64,000 bases of DNA from Bacteroidales bacterium (GTDB taxonomy: Bacteria > Bacteroidota > Bacteroidia > Bacteroidales > Lentimicrobiaceae), in the NCBI GenBank assembly GCA_016788045.1, contig JAEUTG010000031.1, positions 17,415 through 81,414 on the forward strand, read 5' to 3'. This document shows, one piece after another, positions 43,381 through 55,273 of the stretch (positions are counted from its first letter, which is position 1; every line of letters begins with the position of its first letter). A program made the position numbers and the translations under genes. The notes under the pieces were generated by a model. It was not told the DNA's origin, ran no database searches, and saw only the letters and a program-made list of their open reading frames with translations.

Positions 43381-43794
43381 ATGCCTACAATTTCGCAACT
43401 GGTTCGTAAAGGACGCAACAAGTTAACCGATAAGAGCAAATCGCCTGCTCTGGATTCTTGCCCGCAGCGAAGAGGTGTTTGTGTAAGGGTTTATACCACA
43501 ACCCCGAAGAAACCAAACTCCGCCATGCGTAAGGTCGCCAGGGTAAGGCTCACCAACGGTAAGGAGGTGAATGCCTATATTCCCGGTGAAGGACATAACC
43601 TTCAGGAGCACTCCATCGTAATGATCCGTGGTGGCAGGGTAAAAGATCTTCCCGGTGTAAGGTATCACATTATCCGTGGTGCCCTCGATACTTCCGGTGT
43701 TGACGGTCGTAACCAGCGCAGGTCAAAATACGGAACCAAACGCCCCAAAGGTGGTAAGGCTGCAGCTCCTGCAAAAGGAAAAGGTAAAAAGTAG
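43381..43794 (+). CDS. rpsL: 30S ribosomal protein S12
   Basis: 137 residues; decoding-centre protein of the 30S subunit. The [12 protein letters not shown] segment carries the Lys whose mutation gives streptomycin resistance, unchanged here, and the [10 protein letters not shown] loop contains the Asp that RimO methylthiolates in many bacteria. The C-terminus has a Lys/Ala-rich tail. First gene of the str part of the cluster. Confidence 0.98.
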   Translation: MPTISQLVRKGRNKLTDKSKSPALDSCPQRRGVCVRVYTTTPKKPNSAMRKVARVRLTNGKEVNAYIPGEGHNLQEHSIVMIRGGRVKDLPGVRYHIIRGALDTSGVDGRNQRRSKYGTKRPKGGKAAAPAKGKGKK

Positions 43795-43827
43795 TCCACG
43801 TCCAGGTAAAAGATAAGGAATAAAACA

Positions 43828-44295
43828 ATGAGGAAATCAAAACCAAAAAAGAGAATTATTCTTCCGGACCCGAAGTTCAATGATGTGCTTGTTACCAAGT
43901 TTGTGAACAACCTCATGTACACCGGTAAGAAAAACCTTGCTTTCCAGATATTCTACGATGCCATCGCTACCGTTACAGAGAAAATGGGCGAGGATGGTCT
44001 TGAGATCTGGAAAAAAGGCCTGAACAACGTTACCCCCAATGTTGAGGTGCGCAGCCGCAGGATCGGAGGAGCAACTTTCCAGATTCCTTCAGAAATCCGT
44101 CCGAGCCGCAAAAGCTCTATCGGAATGAAAAACCTGATTCTCTATTCGCGCAAGCGTCATGAGAAAACCATGAGTGCAAAACTCGCCGGTGAAATCATGG
44201 CTGCCTACAAAGAGGAAGGCGCTGCTTTCAAGAAAAAAGAGGACACCCACCGTATGGCTGACGCCAACAAGGCATTCTCACACTTCCGTTTCTAA
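43828..44295 (+). CDS. rpsG: 30S ribosomal protein S7
   Basis: 155 residues; head-domain protein that nucleates assembly on 16S rRNA and contacts mRNA and tRNA at the E site. Shows the [17 protein letters not shown] start and the [16 protein letters not shown] block. It lies 33 bases after rpsL and 46 before fusA. In other bacteria S7 represses this operon; no matching RNA site can be asserted here. Confidence 0.98.
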   Translation: MRKSKPKKRIILPDPKFNDVLVTKFVNNLMYTGKKNLAFQIFYDAIATVTEKMGEDGLEIWKKGLNNVTPNVEVRSRRIGGATFQIPSEIRPSRKSSIGMKNLILYSRKRHEKTMSAKLAGEIMAAYKEEGAAFKKKEDTHRMADANKAFSHFRF

Positions 44296-44341
44296 GTTTC
44301 ATTAACCAAACCGTAAACCACAAGGTCAATACAATAATATA

Positions 44342-46444
44342 ATGTCCGGCAAACTGTCACATACACGCAACATCGGCATTATGGCGCACATAGACGCGGG
44401 TAAAACCACGACTACTGAGCGGATATTGTATTATACCGGGATCAGTTACAAAATCGGTGAGGTTCACGATGGTACGGCTACCATGGACTGGATGATCCAG
44501 GAACAGGAGCGCGGCATTACCATCACTTCTGCTGCAACCACTGTTTTCTGGGATTGCAGAAATGAAAAGTACAAGATCAACATCATCGACACCCCGGGCC
44601 ACGTTGACTTCACCGTTGAGGTTGAACGCTCTCTGAGGGTACTCGATGGCGCTGTTGCCATTTTCTGTGCCGTAGGCGGTGTTGAACCCCAGAGCGAAAC
44701 AGTTTGGAAACAGGCCGACAAATATAATGTTCCGAGAATAGGATTTGTCAACAAGATGGACAGGTCCGGAGCTGACTTCTTTGACGTACTCAGTCAGATG
44801 AAAGAAAAACTCGGAGCCAATCCGATTCCTCTTCAGATCCCCATCGGAGAAGAAGAAAATTTCACCGGTGTGGTTGATCTGATTACCAATCAGGCGATTA
44901 TCTGGGACAACGAATCACAGGGCATGAATTATACCCTTACTGATATCCCGGCTGACCTGCTTGAAACGGTTGAAGAGTACCGCCTGAAACTGATCGAAGG
45001 AGTTGCTGAAGAAGATGAGCAGCTTTTTGAAAAGTTTATGGCTGATCACAATTCCATCACACCCGATGAGATGCGTGCCATTATCCGTAAGGCAACCATT
45101 GAGCGCAGAATTACCCCGGTATTGTGTGGTGCTTCGTTCAAGAACAAGGGCGTTCAACCCCTGCTTGATGCGATTGTATCCTACCTGCCGAATCCTTACG
45201 ATATAGAAGCCAGAAAGGGCATCAACCCGTTTACTGAAAAAGAAGAGGTTCGTCAGCCTGATGCTGCTGAACCGTTTTCAGCCCTGGCATTCAAAATTGC
45301 CACTGACCCGTTTGTCGGCCGTCTTGCTTTTATCCGTGTGTATTCCGGCAGTCTTGAGTCGGGCACCGTGGTTATGAACATGGCTACCGGAAAGAGGGAG
45401 CGCATCTCACGCATCATGCAGATGCATGCCAACAAGCAGAATCCCCTTCAGCATGTTGAAGCCGGCGATATTGTTGCTGTGGTTGGATTTAAAGAAATCA
45501 AAACGGGAAATACCCTGTGTGATGAAAAGCACCCGATTGTGCTTGAATCCATCACATTCCCCGAGCCGGTTATCAGTGTAGCCGTGGAGCCAAAAACTCA
45601 GGACGATGTTGACAAACTCGATCTGGCACTCAATAAACTGGCTGAAGAAGATCCCACATTCACGGTAAAGGTGGATGATGAAACCGGACAAACCGTAATC
45701 AGCGGCATGGGTGAACTTCACCTTGAGATTATTCTCGACCGTCTGAAAAGAGAATTCAGGATTGAAACCAACAAGGGAAATCCCCAGGTTGCTTACAAAG
45801 AGGCCTTTGTTTCTACAATCACCCACCGCGAGGTTTACAAAAAACAAACCGGCGGACGTGGACGTTTTGCCGACATACAGTTTGAAATGGGTCCTGCCGA
45901 CAAGGGTTTCAGGGGACTTCAGTTTATCAATGATGTCAAGGGCGGAAACATCCCGAAAGAGTTTATTCCTGCCATAGAAAAGGGATTCAGGGTAGCCATG
46001 CAGAACGGGGTTCTGGCCGGTTTCTCCCTGGAGAGTCTGAAAGTTCGTTTACTCGATGGTTCTTACCATTCCGTGGATTCAGATGCCCTGGCGTTTGAAA
46101 TCTGTGCCAAGGTGGCTTTCAGGGAGGCAGCAAAACTCGGAAGAAATGTATTGCTTGAGCCCATCATGAAGCTTGAAGTGAATGTTCCGGATGAATATGT
46201 TGGAGAAATCTCCAGCGACCTGAACAAGCGCCGTGCAAGTGTTGAGGGGATTGACAACAAGGCCCGTTATCAGGTGGTGAAGGCCCATGTGCCCCTGGCC
46301 GAGATGTTCGGTTATGTTACCAGCCTGCGCACCATTACTTCAGGCCGCGGCAATTCAAGCATGGAGTTTTCACACTATGCCGAGCTGCCACAGGCACTGA
46401 CGGATGATGTAATTTACAAGCTTAAAGGATATTTGGTTAAATAA
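44342..46444 (+). CDS. fusA: Elongation factor G
   Basis: A 700-residue translocase GTPase. G1 [16 protein letters not shown]2 region [12 protein letters not shown]3 DTPGHVDF, G4 NKMD (in FVNKMDRSG) and domains II-V, ending with [19 protein letters not shown]. It moves tRNA and mRNA through the ribosome. Gene order goes straight to rpsJ; tuf is not between them, unlike in Proteobacteria. Confidence 0.98.
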   Translation: MSGKLSHTRNIGIMAHIDAGKTTTTERILYYTGISYKIGEVHDGTATMDWMIQEQERGITITSAATTVFWDCRNEKYKINIIDTPGHVDFTVEVERSLRVLDGAVAIFCAVGGVEPQSETVWKQADKYNVPRIGFVNKMDRSGADFFDVLSQMKEKLGANPIPLQIPIGEEENFTGVVDLITNQAIIWDNESQGMNYTLTDIPADLLETVEEYRLKLIEGVAEEDEQLFEKFMADHNSITPDEMRAIIRKATIERRITPVLCGASFKNKGVQPLLDAIVSYLPNPYDIEARKGINPFTEKEEVRQPDAAEPFSALAFKIATDPFVGRLAFIRVYSGSLESGTVVMNMATGKRERISRIMQMHANKQNPLQHVEAGDIVAVVGFKEIKTGNTLCDEKHPIVLESITFPEPVISVAVEPKTQDDVDKLDLALNKLAEEDPTFTVKVDDETGQTVISGMGELHLEIILDRLKREFRIETNKGNPQVAYKEAFVSTITHREVYKKQTGGRGRFADIQFEMGPADKGFRGLQFINDVKGGNIPKEFIPAIEKGFRVAMQNGVLAGFSLESLKVRLLDGSYHSVDSDALAFEICAKVAFREAAKLGRNVLLEPIMKLEVNVPDEYVGEISSDLNKRRASVEGIDNKARYQVVKAHVPLAEMFGYVTSLRTITSGRGNSSMEFSHYAELPQALTDDVIYKLKGYLVK

Positions 46445-46472
46445 AGAAACTAACACAATAAATTTTAATATC

Positions 46473-46778
46473 GTGAGCCAAAGGATCAGAATAAAACTGA
46501 AATCATACGATCACAACCTGGTTGATAAATCAGCCGAAAAGATCGTAAAGACCGTTAAATTGACCGGTGCTGTTGTTAACGGGCCCATTCCGTTGCCTAC
46601 CAACAAGAAGATCTTCACCGTGCTGAGGTCAACCTTTGTCAATAAAAAATCAAGAGAGCAGTTTGAACTCAGTTCATACAAAAGGCTTCTCGACATTTAC
46701 AGTACCACCAGCAAAACCATCGATGCGCTGATGAAGCTCGAACTGCCCAGTGGTGTAGAAGTAGAAATCAAGGTCTGA
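46473..46778 (+). CDS. rpsJ: 30S ribosomal protein S10
   Basis: 101 residues, GTG start. Family pattern [16 protein letters not shown] at the start and the [17 protein letters not shown] loop. Also called NusE because it binds NusB in antitermination. First gene of the S10 block. Confidence 0.98.
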   Translation: MSQRIRIKLKSYDHNLVDKSAEKIVKTVKLTGAVVNGPIPLPTNKKIFTVLRSTFVNKKSREQFELSSYKRLLDIYSTTSKTIDALMKLELPSGVEVEIKV

Positions 46779-46844
46779 TACAGGGAAGGAATCAAAGCCA
46801 CCCGGTAAAAAGAAAAGAATCATCAATTTTAACATGATACTGCA

Positions 46845-47474
46845 ATGTCAGGAATTATAGGAAAAAAGATCGGAATGACCAGCGTATATGATGCCAATGG
46901 TAAGATATTACCATGTACGGTCATCGAAGCCGGACCCTGCTATGTTACTCAGATCAGGACGAAGGAAACAGATGGGTACGATGCTATACAACTGGCCTTT
47001 GACGATAAAAAGGAAAAGAACACCACCAAGGCTGAGATGGGTCACTTCAAGAAAGCCGGTGTAACACCGAAGCGTAAGGTAGTTGAGTTTACCCGTTTTG
47101 AAGTTGGTCACCAGAAACAGTTTGGCGACGTAGTAATGGTCGATGTTTTTGAAGAAGGCGAATTTGTGGATGTTGTCGGAACAACCAAAGGAAAAGGATT
47201 TCAGGGTGTCATCCGCAGACATGGTTTCAGCGGAGTAGGCGGAGCAACTCACGGACAGCACAACCGTTTACGTGCCCCGGGTTCTGTTGGCGCATCATCG
47301 TGGCCTTCAAGGGTATTCAAAGGAATGCGCATGGCTGGTCAGACCGGAAACAAAAGGGTGAAGATGATCAACCTTCAGATTGTGAAAATAGTTAAAGAGA
47401 AAAACCTGCTGTTAGTGAAGGGTGCAATTCCGGGAGCTAACGGATCATACGTAATAATTGAACGATGGAGCTAG
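46845..47474 (+). CDS. rplC: 50S ribosomal protein L3
   Basis: 209 residues; early assembly protein near the peptidyl transferase centre. Start [10 protein letters not shown], the signature [28 protein letters not shown], and the conserved Gln site that PrmB methylates (in HGQ). Its last 10 bases overlap the rplD start. Confidence 0.98.
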   Translation: MSGIIGKKIGMTSVYDANGKILPCTVIEAGPCYVTQIRTKETDGYDAIQLAFDDKKEKNTTKAEMGHFKKAGVTPKRKVVEFTRFEVGHQKQFGDVVMVDVFEEGEFVDVVGTTKGKGFQGVIRRHGFSGVGGATHGQHNRLRAPGSVGASSWPSRVFKGMRMAGQTGNKRVKMINLQIVKIVKEKNLLLVKGAIPGANGSYVIIERWS

Positions 47475-48094
47475 CAGTTTACAATACAAAAGGGGAAAAG
47501 ACTGCAAAGACAGTAACCCTCAGTGATTCGATCTACAACATCGATCCCAGCGATCACGCGATTTATCTTGATACCAAACAGTATCTTGCCAATCAGCGTC
47601 AGGGAACACATAGTTCAAAGGAAAAGTCAACGGTTTCGGGCAGCACCCGTAAACTGAAGAAACAAAAAGGAACCGGTGGTGCCAGGGTAGGTAGTATCAA
47701 GTCACCGCTGATGCGTGGCGGAGCCCGGGTATTCGGACCTCATCCCAGAGATTACAGTTTCAAGCTGAACAAGAAACTGAAAGAACTGGCCCGTCTTTCG
47801 GCGCTGAGTTACAAAGCAAAGAGCAACAGCATCATTGTACTTGAGGATTTCACCTACGAAACACCAAAGACAAAGAATTTTGCCGAACTGCTGCAGAACC
47901 TTAAGCTTGACGGTCGTAAGACACTCATGGTACTGGCCGATGTGAACAAGGCCGTGTATCTTTCTTCACGCAATCTTCAGCGGGCAAAAGTTATCAGGGC
48001 CTGTGACCTCAACACCTATGAAATTGTGAAGGCCAACAACCTGGTGATTCTTGAAAGCACCATTGCAGAAATCGAAAAAACATTTCAGAATTAA
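47465..48094 (+). CDS. rplD: 50S ribosomal protein L4
   Basis: 209 residues; lines the polypeptide exit tunnel. The tunnel loop [17 protein letters not shown] ... [14 protein letters not shown] is present. In E. coli L4 also represses the S10 operon, which is not shown here. Its ATG lies inside rplC, so the two are translationally coupled. Confidence 0.98.
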   Translation: MELAVYNTKGEKTAKTVTLSDSIYNIDPSDHAIYLDTKQYLANQRQGTHSSKEKSTVSGSTRKLKKQKGTGGARVGSIKSPLMRGGARVFGPHPRDYSFKLNKKLKELARLSALSYKAKSNSIIVLEDFTYETPKTKNFAELLQNLKLDGRKTLMVLADVNKAVYLSSRNLQRAKVIRACDLNTYEIVKANNLVILESTIAEIEKTFQN

Positions 48095-48141
48095 TCACCG
48101 CCAGCAGCGCTGATTTTTAAGAACCATTAATCACTGAAACG

Positions 48142-48432
48142 ATGGGTATTATAATAAAGCCGTTAGTAACGGAAAAGATGACAGCCTTGGGTGAGAAACT
48201 CCAGCGATATGGATTTATCGTACAGAAGGATTCGAACAAGCTGCAGATTAAAAAAGCAGTAGAGGAAATCTATGGAGTGGGTGTTACAGAAGTCAACACG
48301 ATGAACTACGCCGGAAAATCTAAATCCAGGTTTACGAAGGCCGGTGTCGTTAAAGGCAAGGCAAACGCTTACAAGAAGGCTATTGTAACATTAGCTGAAG
48401 GTGAAACAATTGATTTTTATAGCAATATTTAA
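48142..48432 (+). CDS. rplW: 50S ribosomal protein L23
   Basis: 96 residues; exit-site protein that serves as docking point for trigger factor and SRP. The family starts as [10 protein letters not shown], then [24 protein letters not shown]. It lies 47 bases after rplD. Confidence 0.97.
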   Translation: MGIIIKPLVTEKMTALGEKLQRYGFIVQKDSNKLQIKKAVEEIYGVGVTEVNTMNYAGKSKSRFTKAGVVKGKANAYKKAIVTLAEGETIDFYSNI

Positions 48433-48437
48433 AGATA

Positions 48438-49262
48438 ATGGCTTTAAAAAAATTCAAACCGACCACATCAAGTCAGCGCTTCAAACTGGTTAGCGCTCTG
48501 GATGACATAACTGCCACCAGCCCTGAAAAGAGTCTGTTGCAGCCGAAAAGAAGAAGCGGAGGCCGTAACAACGATGGAAAAATGACCGTAAGGTCCATTG
48601 GTGGTGGTCACAAACAGCAGTATCGTTTAATCGACTTCAAACGCGATAAGGAAGATATTCCTGCTACCGTTAAGACGATAGAATACGACCCCAACCGTAC
48701 CGCACGCATTGCCCTTCTGTTTTATGCAGATGGTGAAAAACGTTACATTGTTGCTCCGAACGGCTTGAAAGTCGGACAGCAGGTTGTTTCGGGCAAGGGT
48801 GCACAGCCGGAAATCGGGAATTCGCTTTATCTGAGCGAGATTCCATTCGGAACGGTGATTCACAATATTGAACTGAGACCCGGTCAGGGAGCAAAGATGG
48901 CCCGCAGCGCCGGATCATCAGCCCAGCTGATGTCGCGTGATGGTAAGTTTGCTGTCATTAAACTTCCTTCCGGTGAAACCCGTCTGATTCTTCAGACCTG
49001 TAAAGCCACCATTGGTATTGTATCCAATACTGAGCACAACCTTGAGGTATCAGGTAAAGCTGGCCGTTCGAGATGGTTAGGACGCAGACCACGTACCCGT
49101 GCTGTTGTAATGAACCCGGTTGACCATCCGATGGGTGGAGGTGAAGGAAGGGCTTCAGGAGGACATCCGAGATCCCGTAAGGGCTTGCCTGCAAAGGGTT
49201 ACAAGACAAGGTACCCGAAGAAGGCCTCGAATAAATACATCATCGAAAGACGGAAGAAGTAA
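48438..49262 (+). CDS. rplB: 50S ribosomal protein L2
   Basis: 274 residues; required for subunit joining and peptidyl transfer. Shows the [22 protein letters not shown] block, [18 protein letters not shown] and the C-terminal [14 protein letters not shown] with the functional His. Five bases after rplW. Confidence 0.98.
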   Translation: MALKKFKPTTSSQRFKLVSALDDITATSPEKSLLQPKRRSGGRNNDGKMTVRSIGGGHKQQYRLIDFKRDKEDIPATVKTIEYDPNRTARIALLFYADGEKRYIVAPNGLKVGQQVVSGKGAQPEIGNSLYLSEIPFGTVIHNIELRPGQGAKMARSAGSSAQLMSRDGKFAVIKLPSGETRLILQTCKATIGIVSNTEHNLEVSGKAGRSRWLGRRPRTRAVVMNPVDHPMGGGEGRASGGHPRSRKGLPAKGYKTRYPKKASNKYIIERRKK

Positions 49263-49285
49263 TCGAAACTTAAACAGCATTAATC

Positions 49286-49564
49286 ATGAGCCGTTCGCTT
49301 AAAAAAGGTCCTTATATTGACTATAAACTGGAGAAGAAAGTACTTGACGCCATTACCAACAACAAAAAGGTTGTTATCAAGACGTGGTCACGTGCTTCCA
49401 TGATATCCCCTGATTTTGTTGGACAAACCATAGCTGTTCACAACGGGAATAAGTTCATACCGGTTTATGTAACGGAAAATATGGTTGGACACAAACTCGG
49501 TGAATTTTCTCCTACCCGTATATTCAGGGGACACGCCGGCAGTAAAGATAAAGGTAAAAAATAA
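49286..49564 (+). CDS. rpsS: 30S ribosomal protein S19
   Basis: 92 residues; head protein that pairs with S13 and contacts the 50S. Signature [11 protein letters not shown] at the start, [16 protein letters not shown] and [11 protein letters not shown]. Confidence 0.98.
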   Translation: MSRSLKKGPYIDYKLEKKVLDAITNNKKVVIKTWSRASMISPDFVGQTIAVHNGNKFIPVYVTENMVGHKLGEFSPTRIFRGHAGSKDKGKK

Positions 49565-49578
49565 AGAGGACTAAACCA

Positions 49579-49992
49579 ATGGGATCACGTAAACATAACA
49601 GAGCCGAGCTTATCAAAGAAGCAAAGAAGAAAGAATCTTTTGCCAGGCTGATGAATTGCCCTACTTCGCCCCGGAAAATGCGCCTTATGGCTGATATGAT
49701 CCGTGGAATGAAGGTGGAGCAGGCCCTTCATGTGCTGAAACATTCACCGCAGGACGCCAGCGGACGCATGCATAAGCTTTTGCTTTCAGCCCTGGCCAAC
49801 TGGCAGGCAAAGAATGAAGGTACCCGTATGGAAGACACCAACCTTTATGTTAAGGAAGTCGGTGTGGACGGAGCCCGCTCACTCAAACGTATCCGCACAG
49901 CCCCGCAGGGTCGTGCACACCGGATACGCAAACGCTCAAACCATGTTACACTGGTTATTGACAACAGGATAGCACAGACTACAGAACAATAA
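49579..49992 (+). CDS. rplV: 50S ribosomal protein L22
   Basis: 137 residues; contacts all 23S domains and forms part of the exit tunnel constriction. Conserved [14 protein letters not shown], and the C-terminal hairpin [23 protein letters not shown]. 15 bases after rpsS. Confidence 0.97.
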   Translation: MGSRKHNRAELIKEAKKKESFARLMNCPTSPRKMRLMADMIRGMKVEQALHVLKHSPQDASGRMHKLLLSALANWQAKNEGTRMEDTNLYVKEVGVDGARSLKRIRTAPQGRAHRIRKRSNHVTLVIDNRIAQTTEQ

Positions 49993-50033
49993 ACTGCAAA
50001 ACAGGCTTTAAAAACCAATTAATTATTTGTTGA

Positions 50034-50783
50034 ATGGGACAAAAGACAAATCCAATAGGTAACAGGCTCGGCATCATCAGGGGATGGGACTCCAACTGGT
50101 ATGGAGGAAGGCATTACGAGAATAAACTGGTTGAAGATGACCAGATCCGTAAATACCTGAATGCCCGTTTATCAAAAGCCGGTGTTTCAAAGATCGTGAT
50201 CGAACGCACGCTGAAACTCGTTACCGTTACAATTCATACCGCCAGGCCAGGAATCATTATTGGAAAAGGCGGCCAGGAAGTTGATAAACTGAAGGAAGAA
50301 TTGAAGAAGGTTACCAAGAAGGAAATCCAGATCAATATTTCCGAGATCAAACGTCCTGAGATGGATGCAGTTATTGTAGCCAGTGCCATCGCACGTCAGA
50401 TCGAAGGTCGTGTATCGTATCGCCGGGCTATCAAAACAGCCATTGCCTCTACGATGCGTATTGGTGCAGAAGGAATCAAGGTGTTGATTTCCGGAAGGCT
50501 TGCCGGTGCTGAAATGGCACGTCGCGAGATGATCAAGGAAGGTCGTATTCCCCTTCACACCCTGCGTGCTGACATTGACTATGCCATTGCTGAAGCACAT
50601 ACTACCTACGGAAGAATTGGTATTAAAGTATGGATCTGCAAGGGAGAAGTTTACGGTAAGGTAGAGCTGACCCCGAATGTAGAATCAGCAACAGCCGGAA
50701 ATGCCCGCGAGAAGAGCATGCCTGCAAGGCCGAACAACCGTCCGCAGCGTGGAAACCGCAACAGCCGCGGACCAAGAAAGTAA
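50034..50783 (+). CDS. rpsC: 30S ribosomal protein S3
   Basis: 249 residues; mRNA-entry-site protein with helicase activity in the ribosome. [19 protein letters not shown] start, a KH domain with [13 protein letters not shown], and the [11 protein letters not shown] block. The C-terminal ~35 residues form a basic Asn/Arg-rich tail. Confidence 0.98.
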   Translation: MGQKTNPIGNRLGIIRGWDSNWYGGRHYENKLVEDDQIRKYLNARLSKAGVSKIVIERTLKLVTVTIHTARPGIIIGKGGQEVDKLKEELKKVTKKEIQINISEIKRPEMDAVIVASAIARQIEGRVSYRRAIKTAIASTMRIGAEGIKVLISGRLAGAEMARREMIKEGRIPLHTLRADIDYAIAEAHTTYGRIGIKVWICKGEVYGKVELTPNVESATAGNAREKSMPARPNNRPQRGNRNSRGPRK

Positions 50784-50827
50784 GAATTGAAAAAGAGTAA
50801 CAACAACACGATCAATATCCGATAATA

Positions 50828-51256
50828 ATGTTACAGCCAAAGAAAACCAAGTTCAGGAAGATGCAGAAAGGCAAAATGAAGGGCAACACCAAGCGTGGTG
50901 CAGAGCTTTCATTTGGTTCATTCGGTATCAAAACCCTGGAAGAGGCCTGGATTACCGGCCGGCAGATTGAAGCCGCCCGTCAGGCAGTAAGCCGTCACAT
51001 GAAACGTGAAGGACAAATATGGATACGCATCTTTCCGGATAAACCGGTTACCAAAAAGCCTGCTGAAGTTCGTATGGGTAAAGGAAAAGGAGCTCCTGAA
51101 TATTTCGTAGCCCGCATCAGCCCCGGACGCATACTCTTTGAAGCAGAAGGCGTATCACTGGAAGTTGCCAAGGAAGCTCTCAGGCTGGCAGCCCAGAAAT
51201 TACCTGTAGCCACCAGGTTTGTGGTAAGGAGAGATTACGTTGAAGAATCAATATAA
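50828..51256 (+). CDS. rplP: 50S ribosomal protein L16
   Basis: 142 residues; organises the A-site and 5S region. [15 protein letters not shown] start, [32 protein letters not shown] with the Arg often hydroxylated in other bacteria. Confidence 0.98.
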   Translation: MLQPKKTKFRKMQKGKMKGNTKRGAELSFGSFGIKTLEEAWITGRQIEAARQAVSRHMKREGQIWIRIFPDKPVTKKPAEVRMGKGKGAPEYFVARISPGRILFEAEGVSLEVAKEALRLAAQKLPVATRFVVRRDYVEESI

Positions 51257-51262
51257 AGCACG

Positions 51263-51490
51263 ATGAAACAAGAAGTCATTAGAGAGCTTTCAACAGCCGA
51301 ACTTATTGAGCGGCTTGAAGAAGAGCGCAAGCAGTTGACCAAGCTGAAGCTGAATCATGCTGTTTCTCCTCTTGAGAACCCGAACAAAATAAAAACCTAT
51401 CGCAGAACCATTGCACGCATGATGACAGAATTGCGTTCACGCCAGTTGAAAGATACTGCACAGGGATCAGTGGCTGTTAACAAACAATAA
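51263..51490 (+). CDS. rpmC: 50S ribosomal protein L29
   Basis: 75 residues, two long helices, at the exit site next to L23. RELSTAEL start and the [22 protein letters not shown] core. Six bases after rplP. Confidence 0.95.
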   Translation: MKQEVIRELSTAELIERLEEERKQLTKLKLNHAVSPLENPNKIKTYRRTIARMMTELRSRQLKDTAQGSVAVNKQ

Positions 51491-51501
51491 CCGGAGAAAC
51501 C

Positions 51502-51759
51502 ATGGAAACCAGAAATCTGAGAAAAGAAAGAATCGGGGTTGTTGTCAGCAATAAAATGCAGAAGTCGATCGTCGTACAGGTTGAACGTCGCGAAAAACAC
51601 CCCAAATACGGAAAGTTCGTGAAGAAAACTTCCAAGTTTGCAGCCCATGACGAGAACAATGACTGCAACATCGGCGACACAGTTCGCATTTCCGAAACCA
51701 GGCCTCTGAGCAAGAATAAATGCTGGAGATTAGTTGAAATCATTGAAAGAGCCAAGTAA
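51502..51759 (+). CDS. rpsQ: 30S ribosomal protein S17
   Basis: 85 residues; early 16S-binding protein. [51 protein letters not shown] and the [14 protein letters not shown] end. 11 bases after rpmC. Confidence 0.97.
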   Translation: METRNLRKERIGVVVSNKMQKSIVVQVERREKHPKYGKFVKKTSKFAAHDENNDCNIGDTVRISETRPLSKNKCWRLVEIIERAK

Positions 51760-51761
51760 TT

Positions 51762-52130
51762 ATGATACAACAGGAATCACGACTTACGGTAGCTGACAAC
51801 AGCGGTGCTAAAGAAGTTCTTTGCATCCGGGTACTCGGCGGAACACGTAAAAAATATGCCTCTATCGGCGATAAAATTGTTGTAACCGTTAAAAATGCGC
51901 TTCCTTCGGGAAACATTAAAAAGGGTGCAGTTGCCAAGGCAGTGGTTGTCAGAACCAAAAAGGAAATTCGTCGCAGCGATGGATCGTACATCCGGTTTGA
52001 CGATAACGCCGTCGTATTGCTTAACAACGCAGGTGAAATGACCGGGACCCGTATTTTCGGACCCGTTGCCAGGGAACTCCGCGAGAAGCAATACATGAAG
52101 ATTGTTTCACTGGCACCTGAGGTGCTTTAA
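51762..52130 (+). CDS. rplN: 50S ribosomal protein L14
   Basis: 122 residues; forms an intersubunit bridge. [18 protein letters not shown] start, [20 protein letters not shown] and the [11 protein letters not shown] end. Two bases after rpsQ. Confidence 0.98.
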   Translation: MIQQESRLTVADNSGAKEVLCIRVLGGTRKKYASIGDKIVVTVKNALPSGNIKKGAVAKAVVVRTKKEIRRSDGSYIRFDDNAVVLLNNAGEMTGTRIFGPVARELREKQYMKIVSLAPEVL

Positions 52131-52145
52131 ATGAACCCAAGGAAT

Positions 52146-52469
52146 ATGAGCACGAAGCTGAACATAAAAAAAGGCGATACCGTAAAAGTTATTGCCGGTG
52201 ACTCAAAAGGGAAACAGGGTAAAGTTCTGGAAGTGGATGTTGAAAAGCAGCAGGCCATTGTAGAAGGTGTTAACCTGGTTTCGAAACACACCAAACCCAA
52301 CGCTAAGAATGCGCAGGGTGGTATCGTCAAGCAGGAAGCCAACATCCATATCTCCAACCTGATGGTTGTTGATAACTCAGGGAAACCTACCCGTGTTGGT
52401 CGTAAACCTGATCCCAAATCCAATAAGTCTGTACGTTATTCTAAAAAGTCGGGGGAGGTAATTAAGTAA
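52146..52469 (+). CDS. rplX: 50S ribosomal protein L24
   Basis: 107 residues from ATG 52146, which has an AAGGA six bases ahead and gives the family start ([20 protein letters not shown], a KOW motif). An in-frame ATG at 52131 directly abuts the rplN stop and would add five residues. Assembly initiator at the 5' end of 23S rRNA. Confidence 0.95.
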   Translation: MSTKLNIKKGDTVKVIAGDSKGKQGKVLEVDVEKQQAIVEGVNLVSKHTKPNAKNAQGGIVKQEANIHISNLMVVDNSGKPTRVGRKPDPKSNKSVRYSKKSGEVIK

Positions 52470-53023
52470 TGAGCTATTCACCACGTCTGAAAGATAAATA
52501 CTCGCAAGAGATTATTCCTGCACTCACCGAGCAGTTCCAATACAAAACTGTAATGCAGGTTCCCAAATTGCTTAAGATAAGCCTTAACCAGGGACTCGGT
52601 ACTGCAATTGCTGACAAGAAGCTTATCGAAGCCGGAGTGAATGAACTGACGGCCATTTCGGGGCAGAAAGCAGTTGCCACAAAGTCGAAAAAAGACATTT
52701 CAAACTTCAAGCTGCGTAAGGGCATGCCGATTGGTGTGCGCGTAACCCTCAGGAGCAACCAAATGTACGAGTTTCTTGACCGTCTGGTTGCTGTGGCTAT
52801 CCCCCGTATCAGAGACTTCCGCGGGATCAATGACAAAGGATTTGATGGCAAGGGCAATTACACCCTGGGTGTAACCGAGCAGATTATTTTTCCTGAGATC
52901 CTGATCGACAAGGTTGCAAAAATCAACGGATTGGATATCACCTTCGTAACTACTGCCCGTACCGACAAGGAGTGTATGGCACTGTTGAAACAATTTGGTT
53001 TACCATTCAAAAATCAGAAATAA
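52469..53023 (+). CDS. rplE: 50S ribosomal protein L5
   Basis: 184 residues; binds 5S rRNA and contacts P-site tRNA. Conserved [42 protein letters not shown] and the [17 protein letters not shown] segment. Its ATG overlaps the last base of rplX. Confidence 0.98.
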   Translation: MSYSPRLKDKYSQEIIPALTEQFQYKTVMQVPKLLKISLNQGLGTAIADKKLIEAGVNELTAISGQKAVATKSKKDISNFKLRKGMPIGVRVTLRSNQMYEFLDRLVAVAIPRIRDFRGINDKGFDGKGNYTLGVTEQIIFPEILIDKVAKINGLDITFVTTARTDKECMALLKQFGLPFKNQK

Positions 53024-53028
53024 GCAAT

Positions 53029-53298
53029 ATGGCAAAGGAATCGATTAAAGCAAGAGAGCGCAAAAGAGAACGCATGGTTGCCAAATATGCAGCCAAACGG
53101 GCTGAACTTAAAGCAGCCGGCGATTTCACAGCACTTCAGAAATTACCGAAGAATGCTTCACCGGTACGTCTGCACAACCGCTGCAAATTAACCGGACGTC
53201 CGAAAGGATACATGAGGCAGTTTGGTATTTCACGTATCAATTTCCGTTTCATGGCACTTGAAGGGTTGATCCCCGGTGTGAAGAAAGCCAGTTGGTAA
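53029..53298 (+). CDS. rpsN: 30S ribosomal protein S14, zinc-free form
   Basis: 89 residues from ATG 53029, five bases after rpl[25 protein letters not shown] is the signature. The CxxC zinc pairs of the short form are missing, so this is the long zinc-independent type. Confidence 0.97.
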   Translation: MAKESIKARERKRERMVAKYAAKRAELKAAGDFTALQKLPKNASPVRLHNRCKLTGRPKGYMRQFGISRINFRFMALEGLIPGVKKASW

Positions 53299-53336
53299 AC
53301 AATTAAAAGAACATTAACAAAATATCAAAGGATAAA

Positions 53337-53735
53337 ATGGTAACAGATCCTATTGCAGATTACCTGACCCGTATCAGGAACGCCGTGATGGCAAACCACC
53401 GGATCGTGGAAATACCTTCATCCACCATGAAGAAGGAAATCACCAAGATTTTATTTGATAAGGGATACATCCTCAACTATAAATTTGAAGATGAAACAAT
53501 TCCCGGAATCATCAAAATCGCTTTGAAATACCATCCGGTATCGAAAGTTCCGGCCATCAGAAGCCTTGAGCGGGTGAGCAAACCCGGATTAAGGAGGTAT
53601 GTAGGTGCCGATGAGCTTCCGAGGGTACTCAACGGACTCGGAGTAGCAATACTCTCAACCAACAGAGGCCTGATGACCGATAAAGAAGCCCGCACACTCC
53701 AGATTGGTGGTGAGGTCTTGTGTTACATTAGCTAA
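53337..53735 (+). CDS. rpsH: 30S ribosomal protein S8
   Basis: 132 residues; central-domain 16S binder. TDPIADYLTRIRNAVMANH start, SKPGLRRYVGADELPRVLNGLGVAILSTNRGLMTD core. In E. coli S8 represses the spc operon at rplE; not assessed here. Confidence 0.98.
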   Translation: MVTDPIADYLTRIRNAVMANHRIVEIPSSTMKKEITKILFDKGYILNYKFEDETIPGIIKIALKYHPVSKVPAIRSLERVSKPGLRRYVGADELPRVLNGLGVAILSTNRGLMTDKEARTLQIGGEVLCYIS

Positions 53736-53754
53736 TTGAGAGGAGAGTTTTACA

Positions 53755-54312
53755 ATGTCGAGAATAGGAAAATTACCAATCAATTTGCCTGCCGGTGTTC
53801 AGATTACAGTTTCAGATACCAATCTGGTAACCGTAAAGGGGAAACTCGGTGAGCTGAAACAGCAGGTTGATCCGAATATTGCTGTCAGGGTAGATGGTTC
53901 ATCACTGCTCGTAGAACGCAAAAACGAAACCCAGGATACCCGGTCGAAGCATGGTTTGTACCGTTCGCTGCTGGCCAATATGGTTAAGGGTGTTTCTGAT
54001 GGATATACTGTTGTTCAGGAACTGGTGGGTGTCGGATACAAGGCAACCGCTACCGGAAATCTTCTGGAGCTTGCCCTGGGATATTCACACAGTATCTTCT
54101 TTGAACTTCCGCCGGAAGTGAGTGTTGAAACCGCTGCCGAAAGGGGAAAAAACCCGACGATTACGCTTAAGTCATACGACAAACAGCTGATCGGACAGGT
54201 GGCTGCCAAAATCCGCTCAATGCGTAAACCTGAGCCGTATAAAGGTAAAGGTATCCGGTTCATGGGCGAGGTTGTTAAGAAGAAAGCTGGAAAGTCAGCA
54301 TCTGATAAATAA
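53755..54312 (+). CDS. rplF: 50S ribosomal protein L6
   Basis: 185 residues; near the factor-binding site. [16 protein letters not shown] start, [21 protein letters not shown] and the conserved [16 protein letters not shown] near the end. Confidence 0.98.
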   Translation: MSRIGKLPINLPAGVQITVSDTNLVTVKGKLGELKQQVDPNIAVRVDGSSLLVERKNETQDTRSKHGLYRSLLANMVKGVSDGYTVVQELVGVGYKATATGNLLELALGYSHSIFFELPPEVSVETAAERGKNPTITLKSYDKQLIGQVAAKIRSMRKPEPYKGKGIRFMGEVVKKKAGKSASDK

Positions 54313-54362
54313 TATTTAACATAAACCAATCCCGGACTTCCGGGCAAATTCCTAAGATAAGG

Positions 54363-54725
54363 ATGGCTATTAAGAACAGAAAAGAATACAGAAGATACAG
54401 GATCAAACTCAGAGTCCGGAAAAACATCACCGGAACCCTTGAGAAACCCCGGTTAACCGTATTCAGAAGCAACAAACAGATTTACGCTCAGATCATCAAT
54501 GATCTGGAAGGCAAAACCATCGTTTCTGCATCGTCGCGCACCCCTGAATTTCCGGGTACCCCGATGGCAAAAACCGAGCAGGCTAAACTGGTTGGCCAGC
54601 TTATAGCCAAACGGGCACTGGAAGCAGGTGTTGAACAGGTTGTATTCGATCGTAACGGATACTTATATCATGGTAGAATCAAATCTCTGGCTGAAGCCGC
54701 CAGGGAAGGAGGCCTCAAATTTTAA
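54363..54725 (+). CDS. rplR: 50S ribosomal protein L18
   Basis: 120 residues; 5S rRNA binder. [39 protein letters not shown] and [24 protein letters not shown]. Confidence 0.98.
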   Translation: MAIKNRKEYRRYRIKLRVRKNITGTLEKPRLTVFRSNKQIYAQIINDLEGKTIVSASSRTPEFPGTPMAKTEQAKLVGQLIAKRALEAGVEQVVFDRNGYLYHGRIKSLAEAAREGGLKF

Positions 54726-54730
54726 CAAAC

Positions 54731-55249
54731 ATGGCAAACGCAAATATCAAACGGGTTAAATCCAGCGAAATCGAATTCAAAGACAGGCTGGTAAGTATAC
54801 AAAGGGTTACTAAAGTTACCAAAGGGGGCCGTACATTCAGTTTCTCGGCCATCGTGGTAGTGGGTAACGAAAATGGTGTTGTTGGATACGGACTTGGGAA
54901 AGCCAAAGAGGTAACCTCTGCGATTGCCAAAGGGGTTGACGATGCCAAAAAGAACCTGGTGAAGGTTCCGGTGCTCAAAGGGACCATTCCCCACGAACAG
55001 CTGGGAAAATATGGCGGAGCACTTGTTTTCCTTAAACCGGCTTCTGCTGGTACCGGTGTAATTGCCGGTGGTGCTATGCGTGCTGTGCTTGAGAGTGTTG
55101 GTGTAAAGGATGTGCTTGCCAAGTCAAAAGGATCTTCCAATCCGCACAGTGTGGTGAAGGCTACCATTGATGCATTGGTAAACATGCGTGATGCCTACAC
55201 TGTTGCCCAGTTGCGTGGTGTTGATATCAGCAAGGTGTTTAACGGTTAA
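54731..55249 (+). CDS. rpsE: 30S ribosomal protein S5
   Basis: 172 residues; decoding fidelity protein, helicase partner of S3 and S4. [30 protein letters not shown] double-stranded RNA-binding motif, then [20 protein letters not shown]. Five bases after rplR. Confidence 0.98.
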   Translation: MANANIKRVKSSEIEFKDRLVSIQRVTKVTKGGRTFSFSAIVVVGNENGVVGYGLGKAKEVTSAIAKGVDDAKKNLVKVPVLKGTIPHEQLGKYGGALVFLKPASAGTGVIAGGAMRAVLESVGVKDVLAKSKGSSNPHSVVKATIDALVNMRDAYTVAQLRGVDISKVFNG

Positions 55250-55273
55250 TCAACTACCCAAAAACGAGGAACA

